A stretch of 48,449 nt of DNA, from NCBI GenBank assembly GCA_029866005.1, contig JARXAE010000007.1, forward strand, positions 1 to 48,449, read 5' to 3'. Both the position numbers and the translations under genes were made by a program. Positions within the stretch are counted from its first letter, which is position 1; each line of letters opens with the position of its first letter. This DNA comes from Fimbriimonas sp. (GTDB taxonomy: Bacteria; Armatimonadota; Fimbriimonadia; Fimbriimonadales; Fimbriimonadaceae). Below, in pieces: positions 1 to 8,023 of the stretch. The notes under the pieces were generated by a model. The model ran no database searches, was not told where the DNA came from, and saw nothing but the letters and a program-made list of their open reading frames with translations.

Positions 1-162
1 ACGCACGAGAGTCGTCTTCGATTCGCTGAAACTAGAGCCCTTGCAAGTGCTAGTTCCCTGCTCATTGTTCTTAACCACGACATACTGTTTGTCGTGAATG
101 AGATCATCCTGCATGGCAGTCGTCATGCTCGCTGCAAATAAGAGTCCGGATAGGATCGGCAT
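1..162 (-). CDS. N-terminal fragment of a secreted protein of unknown function (cut by the left edge)
   Basis: An ATG at 160-162 opens a frame that runs off the left edge, giving the first 54 residues. It begins MPILSGLLFAASMTTAMQ, a short hydrophobic stretch that reads as a signal peptide with cleavage near residue 16, although no lysine or arginine precedes the core. The start is supported by a good SD (AGGAG, about 8 nt upstream on the minus strand). The mature part seen so far is polar, with a CKGSS stretch, and matches no family I recognise. A cytochrome gene lies upstream in the same direction but ends in a strong terminator, so this gene probably has its own promoter. Confidence 0.6.
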   Translation of the reverse strand, partial: MPILSGLLFAASMTTAMQDDLIHDKQYVVVKNNEQGTSTCKGSSFSESKTTLVR

Positions 163-240
163 CGTGTTCTCCTGGCTCCAACGAGTTGTTGGTTGATCCG
201 AGTACGAAACTTAACTTCGTAGAAGTTCCCAACAGCAGGT

Positions 241-283
241 GAAAAACAAAAACACTGTTGCTGAAACCGTCAGCAACAGTGTT
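241..283 (-). terminator. Rho-independent terminator of the cytochrome c gene
   Basis: A perfect 14-bp stem (251-264 with 270-283, 5-nt loop) is followed on the minus strand by a T-rich tail (TTTGTTTTTC). It lies about 20 bp after the stop codon of the cytochrome gene, so it should end that transcript. Confidence 0.9.
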
Positions 284-300
284 CGCTTATCTCGAAAACT

Positions 301-705
301 TTAGTGACCACCGCCAGTTGTCTTGGGCGGCTCACCACCTGGGCGGCGAGCCGGACGAGGAACTTTGGCTTCCACCCACTCTACAAACTTTGCTCGATCC
401 TTATCGCCCATCGTTCCGTTGTTCTTCGGGGGCATCGCACCCTTCTTGACTTCACGGGCCGAATTTCGCCACATTCGAGCATTTTTCACGGCGTCTTCCT
501 CTGTCATGTTGTCAGGGAACATGACGTTGTGCTCCGCCTTATCCTTGTTGTGACAACTGATGCAGTTGGCCTTTACGATCGGAATAATGTCCTTCTTGAA
601 GTCCAGCTTGGTCGTCTTTGCTGGCTCCTTTGGAGGATCTTGAGCGAAGATGACGGCTGCGAGGCAGAACACTGCGAAGACAGGTACCAGGGCGATGGAT
701 TTCAT
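301..705 (-). CDS. secreted mono-haem cytochrome c (planctomycete-type, PSCyt-like)
   Basis: This 134-residue protein starts with a signal peptide (MKSIALVPVFAVFCLAAV, cleavage before QDPP) and is probably exported across the cytoplasmic membrane. The haem-binding CISCH motif (CxxCH) lies near residue 50. An MPP segment near residue 92 is a good candidate for the axial methionine, as in the small cytochromes found alone or fused in Planctomycetes and Armatimonadota. It probably carries electrons outside the membrane; the partner is unknown. The ATG at 705 is preferred to in-frame GTG/TTG codons just upstream, because a TACAAT box ends 7 nt before it and no SD is present, suggesting a leaderless mRNA. 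The C-terminus is rich in proline, glycine and arginine. The gene ends in a strong hairpin terminator. Confidence 0.88.
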   Translation of the reverse strand: MKSIALVPVFAVFCLAAVIFAQDPPKEPAKTTKLDFKKDIIPIVKANCISCHNKDKAEHNVMFPDNMTEEDAVKNARMWRNSAREVKKGAMPPKNNGTMGDKDRAKFVEWVEAKVPRPARRPGGEPPKTTGGGH

Positions 706-712
706 CACCAAG

Positions 713-718
713 ATTGTA
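713..718 (-). promoter_or_regulatory. -10 box of the cytochrome gene (leaderless arrangement)
   Basis: TACAAT on the minus strand ends 7 nt before the ATG at 705, so transcription would start at or next to the start codon. No SD is visible. Confidence 0.5.
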
Positions 719-770
719 CGCCGAAAACGAACCCTGGTTCACCGAAAGCGATGTCTAGGTTCAAATCGGA

Positions 771-776
771 TATAAT
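771..776 (+). promoter_or_regulatory. -10 box upstream of the DAHP synthase gene
   Basis: A perfect TATAAT lies 41 bp before the ATG at 818, which would give a leader of about 35 nt. No convincing -35 and no attenuator hairpin or leader peptide are visible. Confidence 0.55.
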
Positions 777-817
777 CGAACCTCCGAGCGAACAAAGATG
801 TTTGGGCGGCTCCCACC

Positions 818-1864
818 ATGCGCCTCACCGACGACCTCCGTATCATTGACGCCCGACCGATGATCCCACCGGCAATCCTGCATGAGGAGATGCCGCTTAC
901 CAACGGCATCGCCAGGCGAGTCGCTGATGCAAGAAACGTTGTCTCCGACAGCATCCATGGTAGAGACGATCGGTTAGTGGTTGTCGTGGGACCCTGCAGC
1001 GTTCACGATCCTAAAGCCGTCCTCGAGTACGCTGAAAAGCTTCTTCCTCACGCATGCCGTCTCGAAGACAAACTTATCGTGCTCATGCGAGCCTACTTCG
1101 AGAAGCCCCGCACCAGCGTCGGCTGGAAGGGACTCATCAACGACCCTGATTTGGACGAGAGTTATCACATCAATAAGGGTTTGAGACTTGCCCGAAAACT
1201 TCTGCTGGACATCAACGAACTGGGACTCCCGACCGCAAGCGAGTACCTCGATCTTCAACTTCCCCAGCACATCGCCGACGTCACAAGTTGGGTCGCCATA
1301 GGTGCCCGAACGACAGAGAGCCAAGTACACCGAGAACTGAGCAGCGGGCTCTCCATGCCTGTGGGATTCAAAAACACCACAGAGGGCAACGTGCTCCGCG
1401 CAGTCGAGGCTGTCATAGCTGCAAAACAGTCCCACTGGTTCCCGTCGATCACGAAACAAGGAGTCTCCTCACTTTTCAAGACCAGCGGAAATGACGATTG
1501 CCACATCATCCTGCGGGGTGGAACCCAAACAGGAACCAACTTTGACCGAGAATCAGTCCAAGCTTCCAGAGACCTTCTTTTAAAGCACGACCTGCCTGCC
1601 CGACTCATGGTCGACTGCAGTCACGGAAATTCGAGCAAAAACCATCGCAATCAGGCGCTCGTGATCGACTCGATTCTCGAGCAGTTGCAACATGCAGATC
1701 ATGGGATTATGGGTGTGATGATCGAAAGTTTCTTGGTGGAGGGAGCGCAAAAGGTTGGACCAAACATGGTTTACGGCCAAAGTGTTACCGACGCTTGTAT
1801 CGGGCTCGATGAGACCGTCGCGCTTCTTGAAAAGCTCGCGTCGGCAAAACGAAACAAATCCTAA
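818..1864 (+). CDS. aroF: 3-deoxy-7-phosphoheptulonate (DAHP) synthase, class I
   Basis: The enzyme condenses phosphoenolpyruvate with erythrose 4-phosphate, the first step of the shikimate pathway to aromatic amino acids, in the cytoplasm. The 348-residue length fits the AroF/G/H family. Visible family blocks are GPCSVHDP (Cys60, metal ligand), MRAYFEKPRTSVGWKG, GARTTESQVHRELSSG, and DCSHGNSSK (His ligand). MIESFLVEG and TDACIG supply the remaining Glu and Asp ligands. All metal ligands appear intact. The AroF/G/H isozymes differ in which amino acid inhibits them, and that cannot be read here, so the symbol is generic. The gene has its own TATAAT box and is followed after 64 bp by a GAF-domain gene on the same strand. 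Near-N-terminal alternative starts are not excluded. Confidence 0.93.
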   Translation: MRLTDDLRIIDARPMIPPAILHEEMPLTNGIARRVADARNVVSDSIHGRDDRLVVVVGPCSVHDPKAVLEYAEKLLPHACRLEDKLIVLMRAYFEKPRTSVGWKGLINDPDLDESYHINKGLRLARKLLLDINELGLPTASEYLDLQLPQHIADVTSWVAIGARTTESQVHRELSSGLSMPVGFKNTTEGNVLRAVEAVIAAKQSHWFPSITKQGVSSLFKTSGNDDCHIILRGGTQTGTNFDRESVQASRDLLLKHDLPARLMVDCSHGNSSKNHRNQALVIDSILEQLQHADHGIMGVMIESFLVEGAQKVGPNMVYGQSVTDACIGLDETVALLEKLASAKRNKS

Positions 1865-1928
1865 CAGCAATTTGCTAAAAACCGATAAATATTTTGCCGA
1901 CATAAAGATTCGGAGAACGACTCTTTCA

Positions 1929-2819
1929 ATGTCTGAGAATAGCACGCAACAATCCGCTTTCCAAAAAGCTAGTCAAGAAGTTCTGACCTACTTGGCTCAT
2001 CGACACCCGATGTCGCTATGGATGGTCACGCGAGCAAACGGCGAAGACTGGGTCGTTTTGGCTTCCCAAGATAACTTTTACGGGGTGAAAGATGGTCAAA
2101 TCTTCCCGTGGTCTGATAGCTTCTGCAGCCGAATGGTCCGCGGAGAAGGACCTCGATTTGCGCCAAATGCAAAGGCAATTGAAGCCTACCGCCTCGCGCC
2201 GATCGGAGAACAGTTCGACATCGCCGCCTACATAGGAGTCCCACTTTACGATCATCAGCATGAGTTTTTCGGAACTCTTTGCGCAATCGACCCCTGTGTG
2301 CAAGGCGACGACCTCGGCGAGAGTCTCCCCGAATTGGAGTTACTGACCTCCTTGCTGATGCATGTCTACGAGGGTGAAGTCGAAAAAAGTCGAATGGAGC
2401 GCAGAACCCTTGCTCTCGCAAACGACTCCTGGACCGACATTCAAACCGGTGCTCACACACAACGAGCCTGGGAGCACGATATCCGAACTGCTGACCTTCA
2501 GATTCTCACCACTGCCCAACCGGGTGGCATCATTGTGATCTATCACGACTTCGCCGCCGCAGATGCCGCCGCGTTTGTTGCAAATCTCCAATCGAAACTC
2601 GGAGGATCGAATCGTATTTACAAAATGGGGACCCACGAATTCGCAATCCTCATGTCCAACATTGGAGAGGTCAAGCAGCACGCCACTCTTAGCTTGCTTC
2701 AAGCGTATACCCAGCGACTGAGCATTGGCTATCACTCGCGAAAAGCAACTCAGAGTTTCCAGGATTGCTACCAGCTCGCAAAGTCTCTCGCACAATATTC
2801 GAGAAAAGTAGCAGCTTAA
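1929..2819 (+). CDS. GAF-domain protein with degenerate GGDEF-like C-terminal half
   Basis: The first half (roughly residues 15-160) looks like a GAF sensor domain: a hydrophobic strand pattern, a W-V-V-L-A segment, and the AAYIGVPLYD and FFGTLCAID blocks typical of GAF cores. The second half resembles a diguanylate cyclase fold (GGIIVIYHDF; RIYKMGTHEFAIL where active enzymes have R-x-GGDEF). GTHEF in place of GG(D/E)EF argues against cyclase activity, so it may sense or bind a nucleotide, or only relay a signal. I chose ATG 1929 (296 aa) over an open frame that extends back into the DAHP synthase gene, because GGAGA lies upstream of it and the GAF homology begins after it. It heads a same-strand run of genes. 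Confidence 0.7.
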   Translation: MSENSTQQSAFQKASQEVLTYLAHRHPMSLWMVTRANGEDWVVLASQDNFYGVKDGQIFPWSDSFCSRMVRGEGPRFAPNAKAIEAYRLAPIGEQFDIAAYIGVPLYDHQHEFFGTLCAIDPCVQGDDLGESLPELELLTSLLMHVYEGEVEKSRMERRTLALANDSWTDIQTGAHTQRAWEHDIRTADLQILTTAQPGGIIVIYHDFAAADAAAFVANLQSKLGGSNRIYKMGTHEFAILMSNIGEVKQHATLSLLQAYTQRLSIGYHSRKATQSFQDCYQLAKSLAQYSRKVAA

Positions 2820-2872
2820 TTGACTCTCCAGACGTCCTTCTACCCGGGGGTCTTTCGCCCTTAGGTGGAGAT

Positions 2873-3628
2873 TTGGAAAAGTTTGATGTAATTTTGCCGG
2901 CGGGGGGTCGAATAGACGACCATTTCGCACGAGTTGCTCTGACGCCTTACAAGGCGCTGATCAACGTTCAGGAATCGATGATCGGCTACAAGGTCATCGA
3001 TGCCGTTTTGGGAAGCGAGCGAGTCGGCAGAACTGTCTTGATCGCGTCCGAGGAAGTCAAAGAAAAACTCGGCGGTCGATGCACATCGGTTCTGAAGGAC
3101 ACTGGAGACCTGACTAAGAACGTCATGATGGGCCTCCAAGAATTGAAGTCTCTCGGCAACGTTTCGAACCGGGTTCTGATCATCACGATGGACTTGCCCT
3201 ACCTAGAAACAAAGCTGATTGATCAATTCCTCGATCTCTGCCCTGACGTCGACCTCGCCGTGCCCCTGATTAGCAAAGAAGAGTATCTTGATCGTTTCCC
3301 TTCGGCAACAGGAACGTTCGCAAAACTCATCGATGGAGAATGGACAGTTGGATGTGCCTATCTCTTCAAACCCGATGTTTTCATCAAGGCGCTGCCTAAG
3401 ATCGAGCAAGTCGTAGCAAACCGAAAGAGTGTGCCAAAACTCGCCGGGATTCTTGGTCTTGGCTTCCTGTGGAAGGTCATGACTCGGTCAATCTCTGTTC
3501 CGGAAGTGGTCGCGAAGATCGAGGGGGTCATCGGATGTAAAATTGCCGCAGTTCAGATGGGTCCGGCAGAATTCGCTTTTGATGTCGACGATATTCCAGA
3601 TTATGAGTACGCTCTGCGTAACAAATAA
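2873..3628 (+). CDS. MobA-like NTP transferase domain protein
   Basis: The protein begins E-K-FDVILPAGGRID, matching the N-terminal nucleotide-binding loop (L-x-A-G-G) of MobA-like and sugar-phosphate nucleotidyltransferases. Later blocks (VLIITMDLPYL, with the family Asp; FDVDDIPDYEYAL at the C-terminus) fit the same superfamily. The transferred nucleotide and acceptor cannot be told. There is no in-frame ATG near the N-terminus. TTG 2873 gives 251 residues, sits just behind AGGTGG, and matches the family N-terminus; an upstream TTG at 2765 would overlap the previous gene and lacks a spaced SD. The stop codon directly abuts the ATG of the MFS gene, so the two are probably translationally coupled. 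Confidence 0.72.
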   Translation: MEKFDVILPAGGRIDDHFARVALTPYKALINVQESMIGYKVIDAVLGSERVGRTVLIASEEVKEKLGGRCTSVLKDTGDLTKNVMMGLQELKSLGNVSNRVLIITMDLPYLETKLIDQFLDLCPDVDLAVPLISKEEYLDRFPSATGTFAKLIDGEWTVGCAYLFKPDVFIKALPKIEQVVANRKSVPKLAGILGLGFLWKVMTRSISVPEVVAKIEGVIGCKIAAVQMGPAEFAFDVDDIPDYEYALRNK

Positions 3629-4975
3629 ATGGAAACCCACTTTCAGGTTCCGATCAAAGATGATTTGGGTCATGCGTCACCCTATGGCGACCGGCCGCTC
3701 ACGGTTGCCGAGCACCTGACGATAGCCGCCTACTGGTTTGCAACAAACTTCCACTGGGGAGCATTGCTGCTGATTCTTCTTCCCAACGACATCCGAATCC
3801 TTGCCCCAGACAACAAGGCGACGGTTCTGGGTTTGGTCACTGGTCTTGGCGCAATTCCCGCCCTAATAGTTCCCCTCATCGCTGGTGCTTTGAGTGATCG
3901 TTGCACGCACCCATCTGGTCGCCGCAAACCTTTCCTTGCCAAAGGGATCGCTGTTAACGTCATCGGTCTCATGATGATGGCGGCAACCGTGCAAATGCAC
4001 GATTCGCTACCCGCACCCCTCGCCTTCTATCTCCTCGGTTACACCGTAGTTCAAATTGGCAACAACATCGCCTCTGGCGCGTTTATGGGTGTTATCCCAG
4101 ATGTCGTACCCGACAAAGAGCGCGGCAAAGCATCAGGCTATATGGCGCTCATGACCCAGTTCGGGACGCTTCTTGGAGCTGTCGGTGCGGGAATGATCCT
4201 CAAAGGCACCATCGAGAGATACCTAGCTGTTGCGATCGTCCTCGTACTCGTGGGCTTCTCGACGAAAAAAATCAAAGAATTCCACCAGAAAGAGTCAGAA
4301 CCAATCAACTGGAAGACGTACTGGAAGAGCATCTGGATCGACCCCAAGCAGTTTCCCGATTTTGCGTGGGTGTGGATTACTCGCTTCCTAGTGATGATGG
4401 GCTTCTACGCCATCATGCCTTTCATCAACTACTACCTAGTTGACGTGGTAGGGGTTCCCCAAAACAAAGTGGACTCTACCGCTCCTATGCTTCTCGGCGT
4501 GGTCCTCATCGTGTCCTCTATCTCGGGCTACTACGGCGGCACGATAAGCGACCGCATCGGTCGCAAAAAGGTTGTCTATATCGCCAACACCCTCATCGCG
4601 ATCGTTGCGCCTCTCTTCATACTGGCTCACTCGATGCCAATTGCCCTCGTCGTTGGTGCACTGTTCGGATTTGGGTACGGCGCCTATATTTCGGTTGACT
4701 ATGCCCTCGGTACCGACGTCCTCCCAAGCAACACCGACTCTGGTAAAGACATGGCCGTTTGGCACATCGCCATGACTCTGCCCCAATCTCTGACAGCTCC
4801 GATTGCTGGAGTCCTCATAAGCCTTCCCGGAAAGACAACGTCGCCCGCCATTGAGGTAGGCGGTGATGCCATCACGCATTACAACATAGCTGGCTACGCG
4901 ATGGTCTTTTTCCTGTGTAGCATCTGCTTCGCTTTGGGCGCCTATCTGCTCCGAAACGTCAAATGCGTCAAATGA
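3629..4975 (+). CDS. MFS transporter, sugar-transporter-like
   Basis: This 448-residue integral membrane protein has about twelve hydrophobic segments in two halves. Each half carries the MFS loop 2-3 type motif: AGALSDRCTHPSGRRKPF near residue 90 and GGTISDRIGRKK near residue 310. The D-R-x-x-x-P-x-GRRKP form resembles sucrose/maltose symporters of the GPH/SLC45 type, so a sugar or glycoside substrate is a reasonable guess, not shown by sequence. A central cytoplasmic loop (residues 210-240) is rich in Lys and Glu. The ATG directly follows the stop of the nucleotidyltransferase gene, and its own stop overlaps the next start as ATGA. It is placed with a glycosidase-like lipoprotein gene, which supports a role in carbohydrate uptake. 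Confidence 0.85.
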   Translation: METHFQVPIKDDLGHASPYGDRPLTVAEHLTIAAYWFATNFHWGALLLILLPNDIRILAPDNKATVLGLVTGLGAIPALIVPLIAGALSDRCTHPSGRRKPFLAKGIAVNVIGLMMMAATVQMHDSLPAPLAFYLLGYTVVQIGNNIASGAFMGVIPDVVPDKERGKASGYMALMTQFGTLLGAVGAGMILKGTIERYLAVAIVLVLVGFSTKKIKEFHQKESEPINWKTYWKSIWIDPKQFPDFAWVWITRFLVMMGFYAIMPFINYYLVDVVGVPQNKVDSTAPMLLGVVLIVSSISGYYGGTISDRIGRKKVVYIANTLIAIVAPLFILAHSMPIALVVGALFGFGYGAYISVDYALGTDVLPSNTDSGKDMAVWHIAMTLPQSLTAPIAGVLISLPGKTTSPAIEVGGDAITHYNIAGYAMVFFLCSICFALGAYLLRNVKCVK

Positions 4976-6453
4976 AGCCCTTTGTCACCTTCCTCTTTGC
5001 CACTCTCGCCATCGTCGGTTTCCTCTGCTGGTACAGCCAGTTCAACTACGATCTCGATAACTTCTACCACCTCGGGCATGCCAGGCTCTACTGGGAAAAG
5101 GGGCCGTCTTTTCGCCCTTTCCCGTGGGCGACCTATAGCGTCATCAGCCAGCACAACAGCGATATGTGGTGGGGCTTCCATCTCCTTCTCACCCCGCTTT
5201 GGATTGTTAAAGATCCCATTTGGGTGATCGGGCTTGCACCGGTGTTCCTGCTTACCCTCCATGCATTAATAGCAAGATGGGCTCTCGTAAGGCTCAAAAT
5301 TCCTCAGTGGTACGCACTCGCGATTCTGTTTGGAAGCGTCGCATTCCTCACCCGAATGGAAACCGTTCGGCCGCAAGCTCTCTCTTCTGTTCTCCTTTTG
5401 CTGATCTTCTCGGGTCTCGTTACAAACGGCCCTTGGATCGCGGTCCTAGGATCGGCGGTACTTGGCTTCATTCATCCCACTCTTTCCTACATGGTGATCC
5501 TGATCGGGTTGTGTACCGCCCTCACGAGGCGGATGCTAGATAAAGAGTGGAACGCCTGGATTGAGGTCTCTTGCGTCATCGTCGCCCTGACTGTGGCGGT
5601 CCTTCGCCCAGGAATACCCGACGGCCTTGCCCTTCTCAAGGTCCAGCTTATCGATCTCATGGTCGCCAAAAAGGCCGGCGAGATCCATAACTTTGGCGCC
5701 GAACTCGCCCCAATGGGTTCCTCGTACTTCGTCAGATCCATGCTCGGACCAACCCTCGTATTCACCGCTGCCCTATTCTTTGCTCTTAGAGAAACGTTGG
5801 ACAAGAAGTACCACGCTCTCGCCGCGAGCACTCTCATCTCGCTTGGAGCAATCGGCATCTCGATGCTCATCACCCGCCGAGGTGTTGACCAGTACGTACC
5901 TTTCGTAATCACCTCTGCCCTTCTTCTAATCCGGCAAACGGGCGGTCTTAACTTCTTGGCGGGGTTAGTCTTCACCGGAAATTCGATTTGCTCCGTCGGA
6001 GGCTTCATCTGGCAACACCACTTGCGACCCCACAAACTTAATGCTACGGACTTTCGCGGCGCCGATGAGTGGCTCATCAACAACACAAAGAAAGGAGAAA
6101 TCGTTGGACAAGGTGTTTGGTCCGATTTTGGTCCCCTGTTCTTCTGGAACCGACACAACCGCTTCTTTGGCGGAATGGATCCCATCTTCCAATACACTTT
6201 TTCAAGGGAAAAGTATTGGGCGATGAGCCTAGGCGCACCTCTCCGCATTCCCGGTCAAACTGGCACCCGGAACCCTAAAGAGATGCAAGAAGAGTCTCCA
6301 GTGTCCGAAGTCTATCCAAAGCTGTTTAACACTCGGTGGTTGGTCTTGCACCGCTACACCAACCGCGCCCTTCAAGATGCTCTCAAGGAAGACCCCAAAG
6401 CAAAGGTCCGATACGAAGATGAATACGCGATTGTCTTTGAATTCCTTCCCTAA
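4972..6453 (+). CDS. multi-pass membrane protein, putative GT-C-type glycosyltransferase
   Basis: The protein (493 aa) has about ten hydrophobic segments followed by a soluble C-terminal domain (from roughly residue 365). The first extracellular loop holds YDLDNFYHLGHARLYWEKG followed by FPWATYS and DMWWGFHLLL. This resembles the acidic loop of GT-C lipid-linked glycosyltransferases (D-x-D/N-x-Y-H pattern), but I cannot assign substrate or product. The C-terminal part (GADEWLINNTKKGE ... FFWNRHNRFFGGMDP) resembles the periplasmic domain of uncharacterised homologues. ATG 4972 overlaps the MFS stop as ATGA and is preferred to ATG 4963. Its 3' end overlaps the start of the next gene by 35 bp. 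Confidence 0.65.
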   Translation: MKPFVTFLFATLAIVGFLCWYSQFNYDLDNFYHLGHARLYWEKGPSFRPFPWATYSVISQHNSDMWWGFHLLLTPLWIVKDPIWVIGLAPVFLLTLHALIARWALVRLKIPQWYALAILFGSVAFLTRMETVRPQALSSVLLLLIFSGLVTNGPWIAVLGSAVLGFIHPTLSYMVILIGLCTALTRRMLDKEWNAWIEVSCVIVALTVAVLRPGIPDGLALLKVQLIDLMVAKKAGEIHNFGAELAPMGSSYFVRSMLGPTLVFTAALFFALRETLDKKYHALAASTLISLGAIGISMLITRRGVDQYVPFVITSALLLIRQTGGLNFLAGLVFTGNSICSVGGFIWQHHLRPHKLNATDFRGADEWLINNTKKGEIVGQGVWSDFGPLFFWNRHNRFFGGMDPIFQYTFSREKYWAMSLGAPLRIPGQTGTRNPKEMQEESPVSEVYPKLFNTRWLVLHRYTNRALQDALKEDPKAKVRYEDEYAIVFEFLP

Positions 6454-7993
6454 TGGCGTAATATACGGTCTGATGATCGCCGCCGCTTGCCTTCTTGCGT
6501 CCTGTGCCCTGCAGCAAACTGGTCCGCTGCCTCCTCGCAAAGCACCCCTCGGCGCAAACATCGAAGGGATTGCCGACTGGATGCGATCCATGCCGTTCGC
6601 CGACGTCATGAAGTCTGCACGATCCTTCGGCAAACCCGACCAACCGTGGGTCGCCATCTCCAACCTCGACGCTCAGGGCTGGCCCAAAGAAGACTTCGGC
6701 GTAGTACTCTTCGCCGCCCTTAACGGCGTCAAAGGCCTCGGCGGAACCTACAAAGTTTCGTTCAAAAGCAGTGGAACGCCGCAAATCAAGGCGGTCGCAA
6801 GCTCCGCAAACATCACCAATCTCAAAAGGACCGGCGACACCTGGACCGCCGACATGATCCCGCCCAACGAGTTTGAGCAGATCATGCTCAGCTTCACCGG
6901 TACCAACGGCGGCGTCCGAGATCTAAAGATCATGCGCCCCGGTACCCAGCCGACAGACACCTTCTACAAGCCCTTCCTCGACCACGTTCGCCGATTCACG
7001 ACAATCCGTTACATGGACTGGGGAAGCACCAACGGCAACCGCCTCGAGAAGTGGGAAGACCGACCAACTCTTAGCACTCCGAGTTTCTCAGGTCCCAAAG
7101 GCGTAGCCTACGAGATAATGATCGATCTCTCGAACACGATCAAAGCCGATGCCTGGATCTGCATTCCTGCCCACGCCAACGACCAATACGTCAAAAACCT
7201 CGCCGAGCTCTGTAAAAAACGCCTTGACCCTTCCCTCAAGCTCTACGTCGAGTACAGCAACGAGGTTTGGAACTGGAGCTTCGAACAAGCCACGTACAAC
7301 ATGAACATGGCCAACGCAGATGCCGCCAAAGATCCCAAAATGAGCTGGGACGGTCAAGGCTCAAAGTGGACCTGGCCCGCCCGCCGCATCGGAAAGCGCA
7401 CCGCCGAAATTTCCGACACCTTCAAAGCCGTCTACGGCGCCGACTTCAAATCCAAGGTTCGCCCCGTCCTCTGCACCCAAGTCGTCTGGCCCGAAAACTG
7501 GCTTTACGAGGGGATGAACTACATCGCTCACAACTACTCGAAGCCAAACGAGGTCATCTACGCCATCGCCGGCGCCCCCTACTTCAACGTCGAGGAAGCC
7601 AAGAAGAAGCCAAACGCGACCAAAGATGACATGCTCAACGCGCTCGATAAGGTCGTCGACGAAATGCCAAAGTGGGCAAAGTTCAAAGAGCACCAAGATG
7701 TCATGAAGAAGTACGGCGTCAAGTGGCTCTGCTATGAAGCCGGACCCGACACATTCGGCCCCGAACACATTCAAGCCAAAAAGGCCTCCCAGCTCGACCC
7801 CCGCATGGAACAGATCATGCTCAAGTACTGGCGCACTTGGCGATCAAGTGGCGGCGAACTCATGAACTACTTCATCGCCGGAGCCACCAACTATGACGGC
7901 CAGTACGGCACCTGGGGCCTCACCGACGACCTCACCAAGACCGACACCCCAAAGATTCGCGCGATCGACGCTATCCTTAACGGAAAGCAGTGA
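6419..7993 (+). CDS. lipoprotein with glycoside-hydrolase-like barrel (cellulose-binding-type protein)
   Basis: The N-terminus is a lipoprotein signal with lipobox LLASC (Cys about 29 from ATG 6419), so the protein should be anchored in a membrane facing outward. The body resembles proteins annotated in Planctomycetes as cellulose-binding proteins and a clan GH-A barrel. LKLYVEYSNEVWNW places Asn-Glu at residue 282 like an acid/base pair, and CYEAGPD places Glu440 like a nucleophile. Trp and Tyr are abundant. Glycosidase activity is therefore likely but unproven, and the substrate is unknown. ATG 6419 overlaps the preceding gene by 35 bp; a later ATG at 6473 would leave no positive n-region before the lipobox. 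Length is 524 aa. Confidence 0.7.
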   Translation: MNTRLSLNSFPNGVIYGLMIAAACLLASCALQQTGPLPPRKAPLGANIEGIADWMRSMPFADVMKSARSFGKPDQPWVAISNLDAQGWPKEDFGVVLFAALNGVKGLGGTYKVSFKSSGTPQIKAVASSANITNLKRTGDTWTADMIPPNEFEQIMLSFTGTNGGVRDLKIMRPGTQPTDTFYKPFLDHVRRFTTIRYMDWGSTNGNRLEKWEDRPTLSTPSFSGPKGVAYEIMIDLSNTIKADAWICIPAHANDQYVKNLAELCKKRLDPSLKLYVEYSNEVWNWSFEQATYNMNMANADAAKDPKMSWDGQGSKWTWPARRIGKRTAEISDTFKAVYGADFKSKVRPVLCTQVVWPENWLYEGMNYIAHNYSKPNEVIYAIAGAPYFNVEEAKKKPNATKDDMLNALDKVVDEMPKWAKFKEHQDVMKKYGVKWLCYEAGPDTFGPEHIQAKKASQLDPRMEQIMLKYWRTWRSSGGELMNYFIAGATNYDGQYGTWGLTDDLTKTDTPKIRAIDAILNGKQ

Positions 7994-8013
7994 TTTAACG
8001 TCAAACCCAGGCG

Positions 8014-8019
8014 TAGAAT
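8014..8019 (+). promoter_or_regulatory. -10 box of the aldo/keto reductase gene
   Basis: TAGAAT ends 4 nt before ATG 8024 and 7 nt before ATG 8027. No SD is present, so the mRNA may start at the initiation codon. Confidence 0.42.
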
Positions 8020-8023
8020 AGCG

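Noticed and set aside
5487-6248. 253-codon minus-strand open frame
   Set aside because: It lies opposite the GT-C-like membrane protein gene; its basic, proline-rich translation is typical of a reverse-strand shadow.
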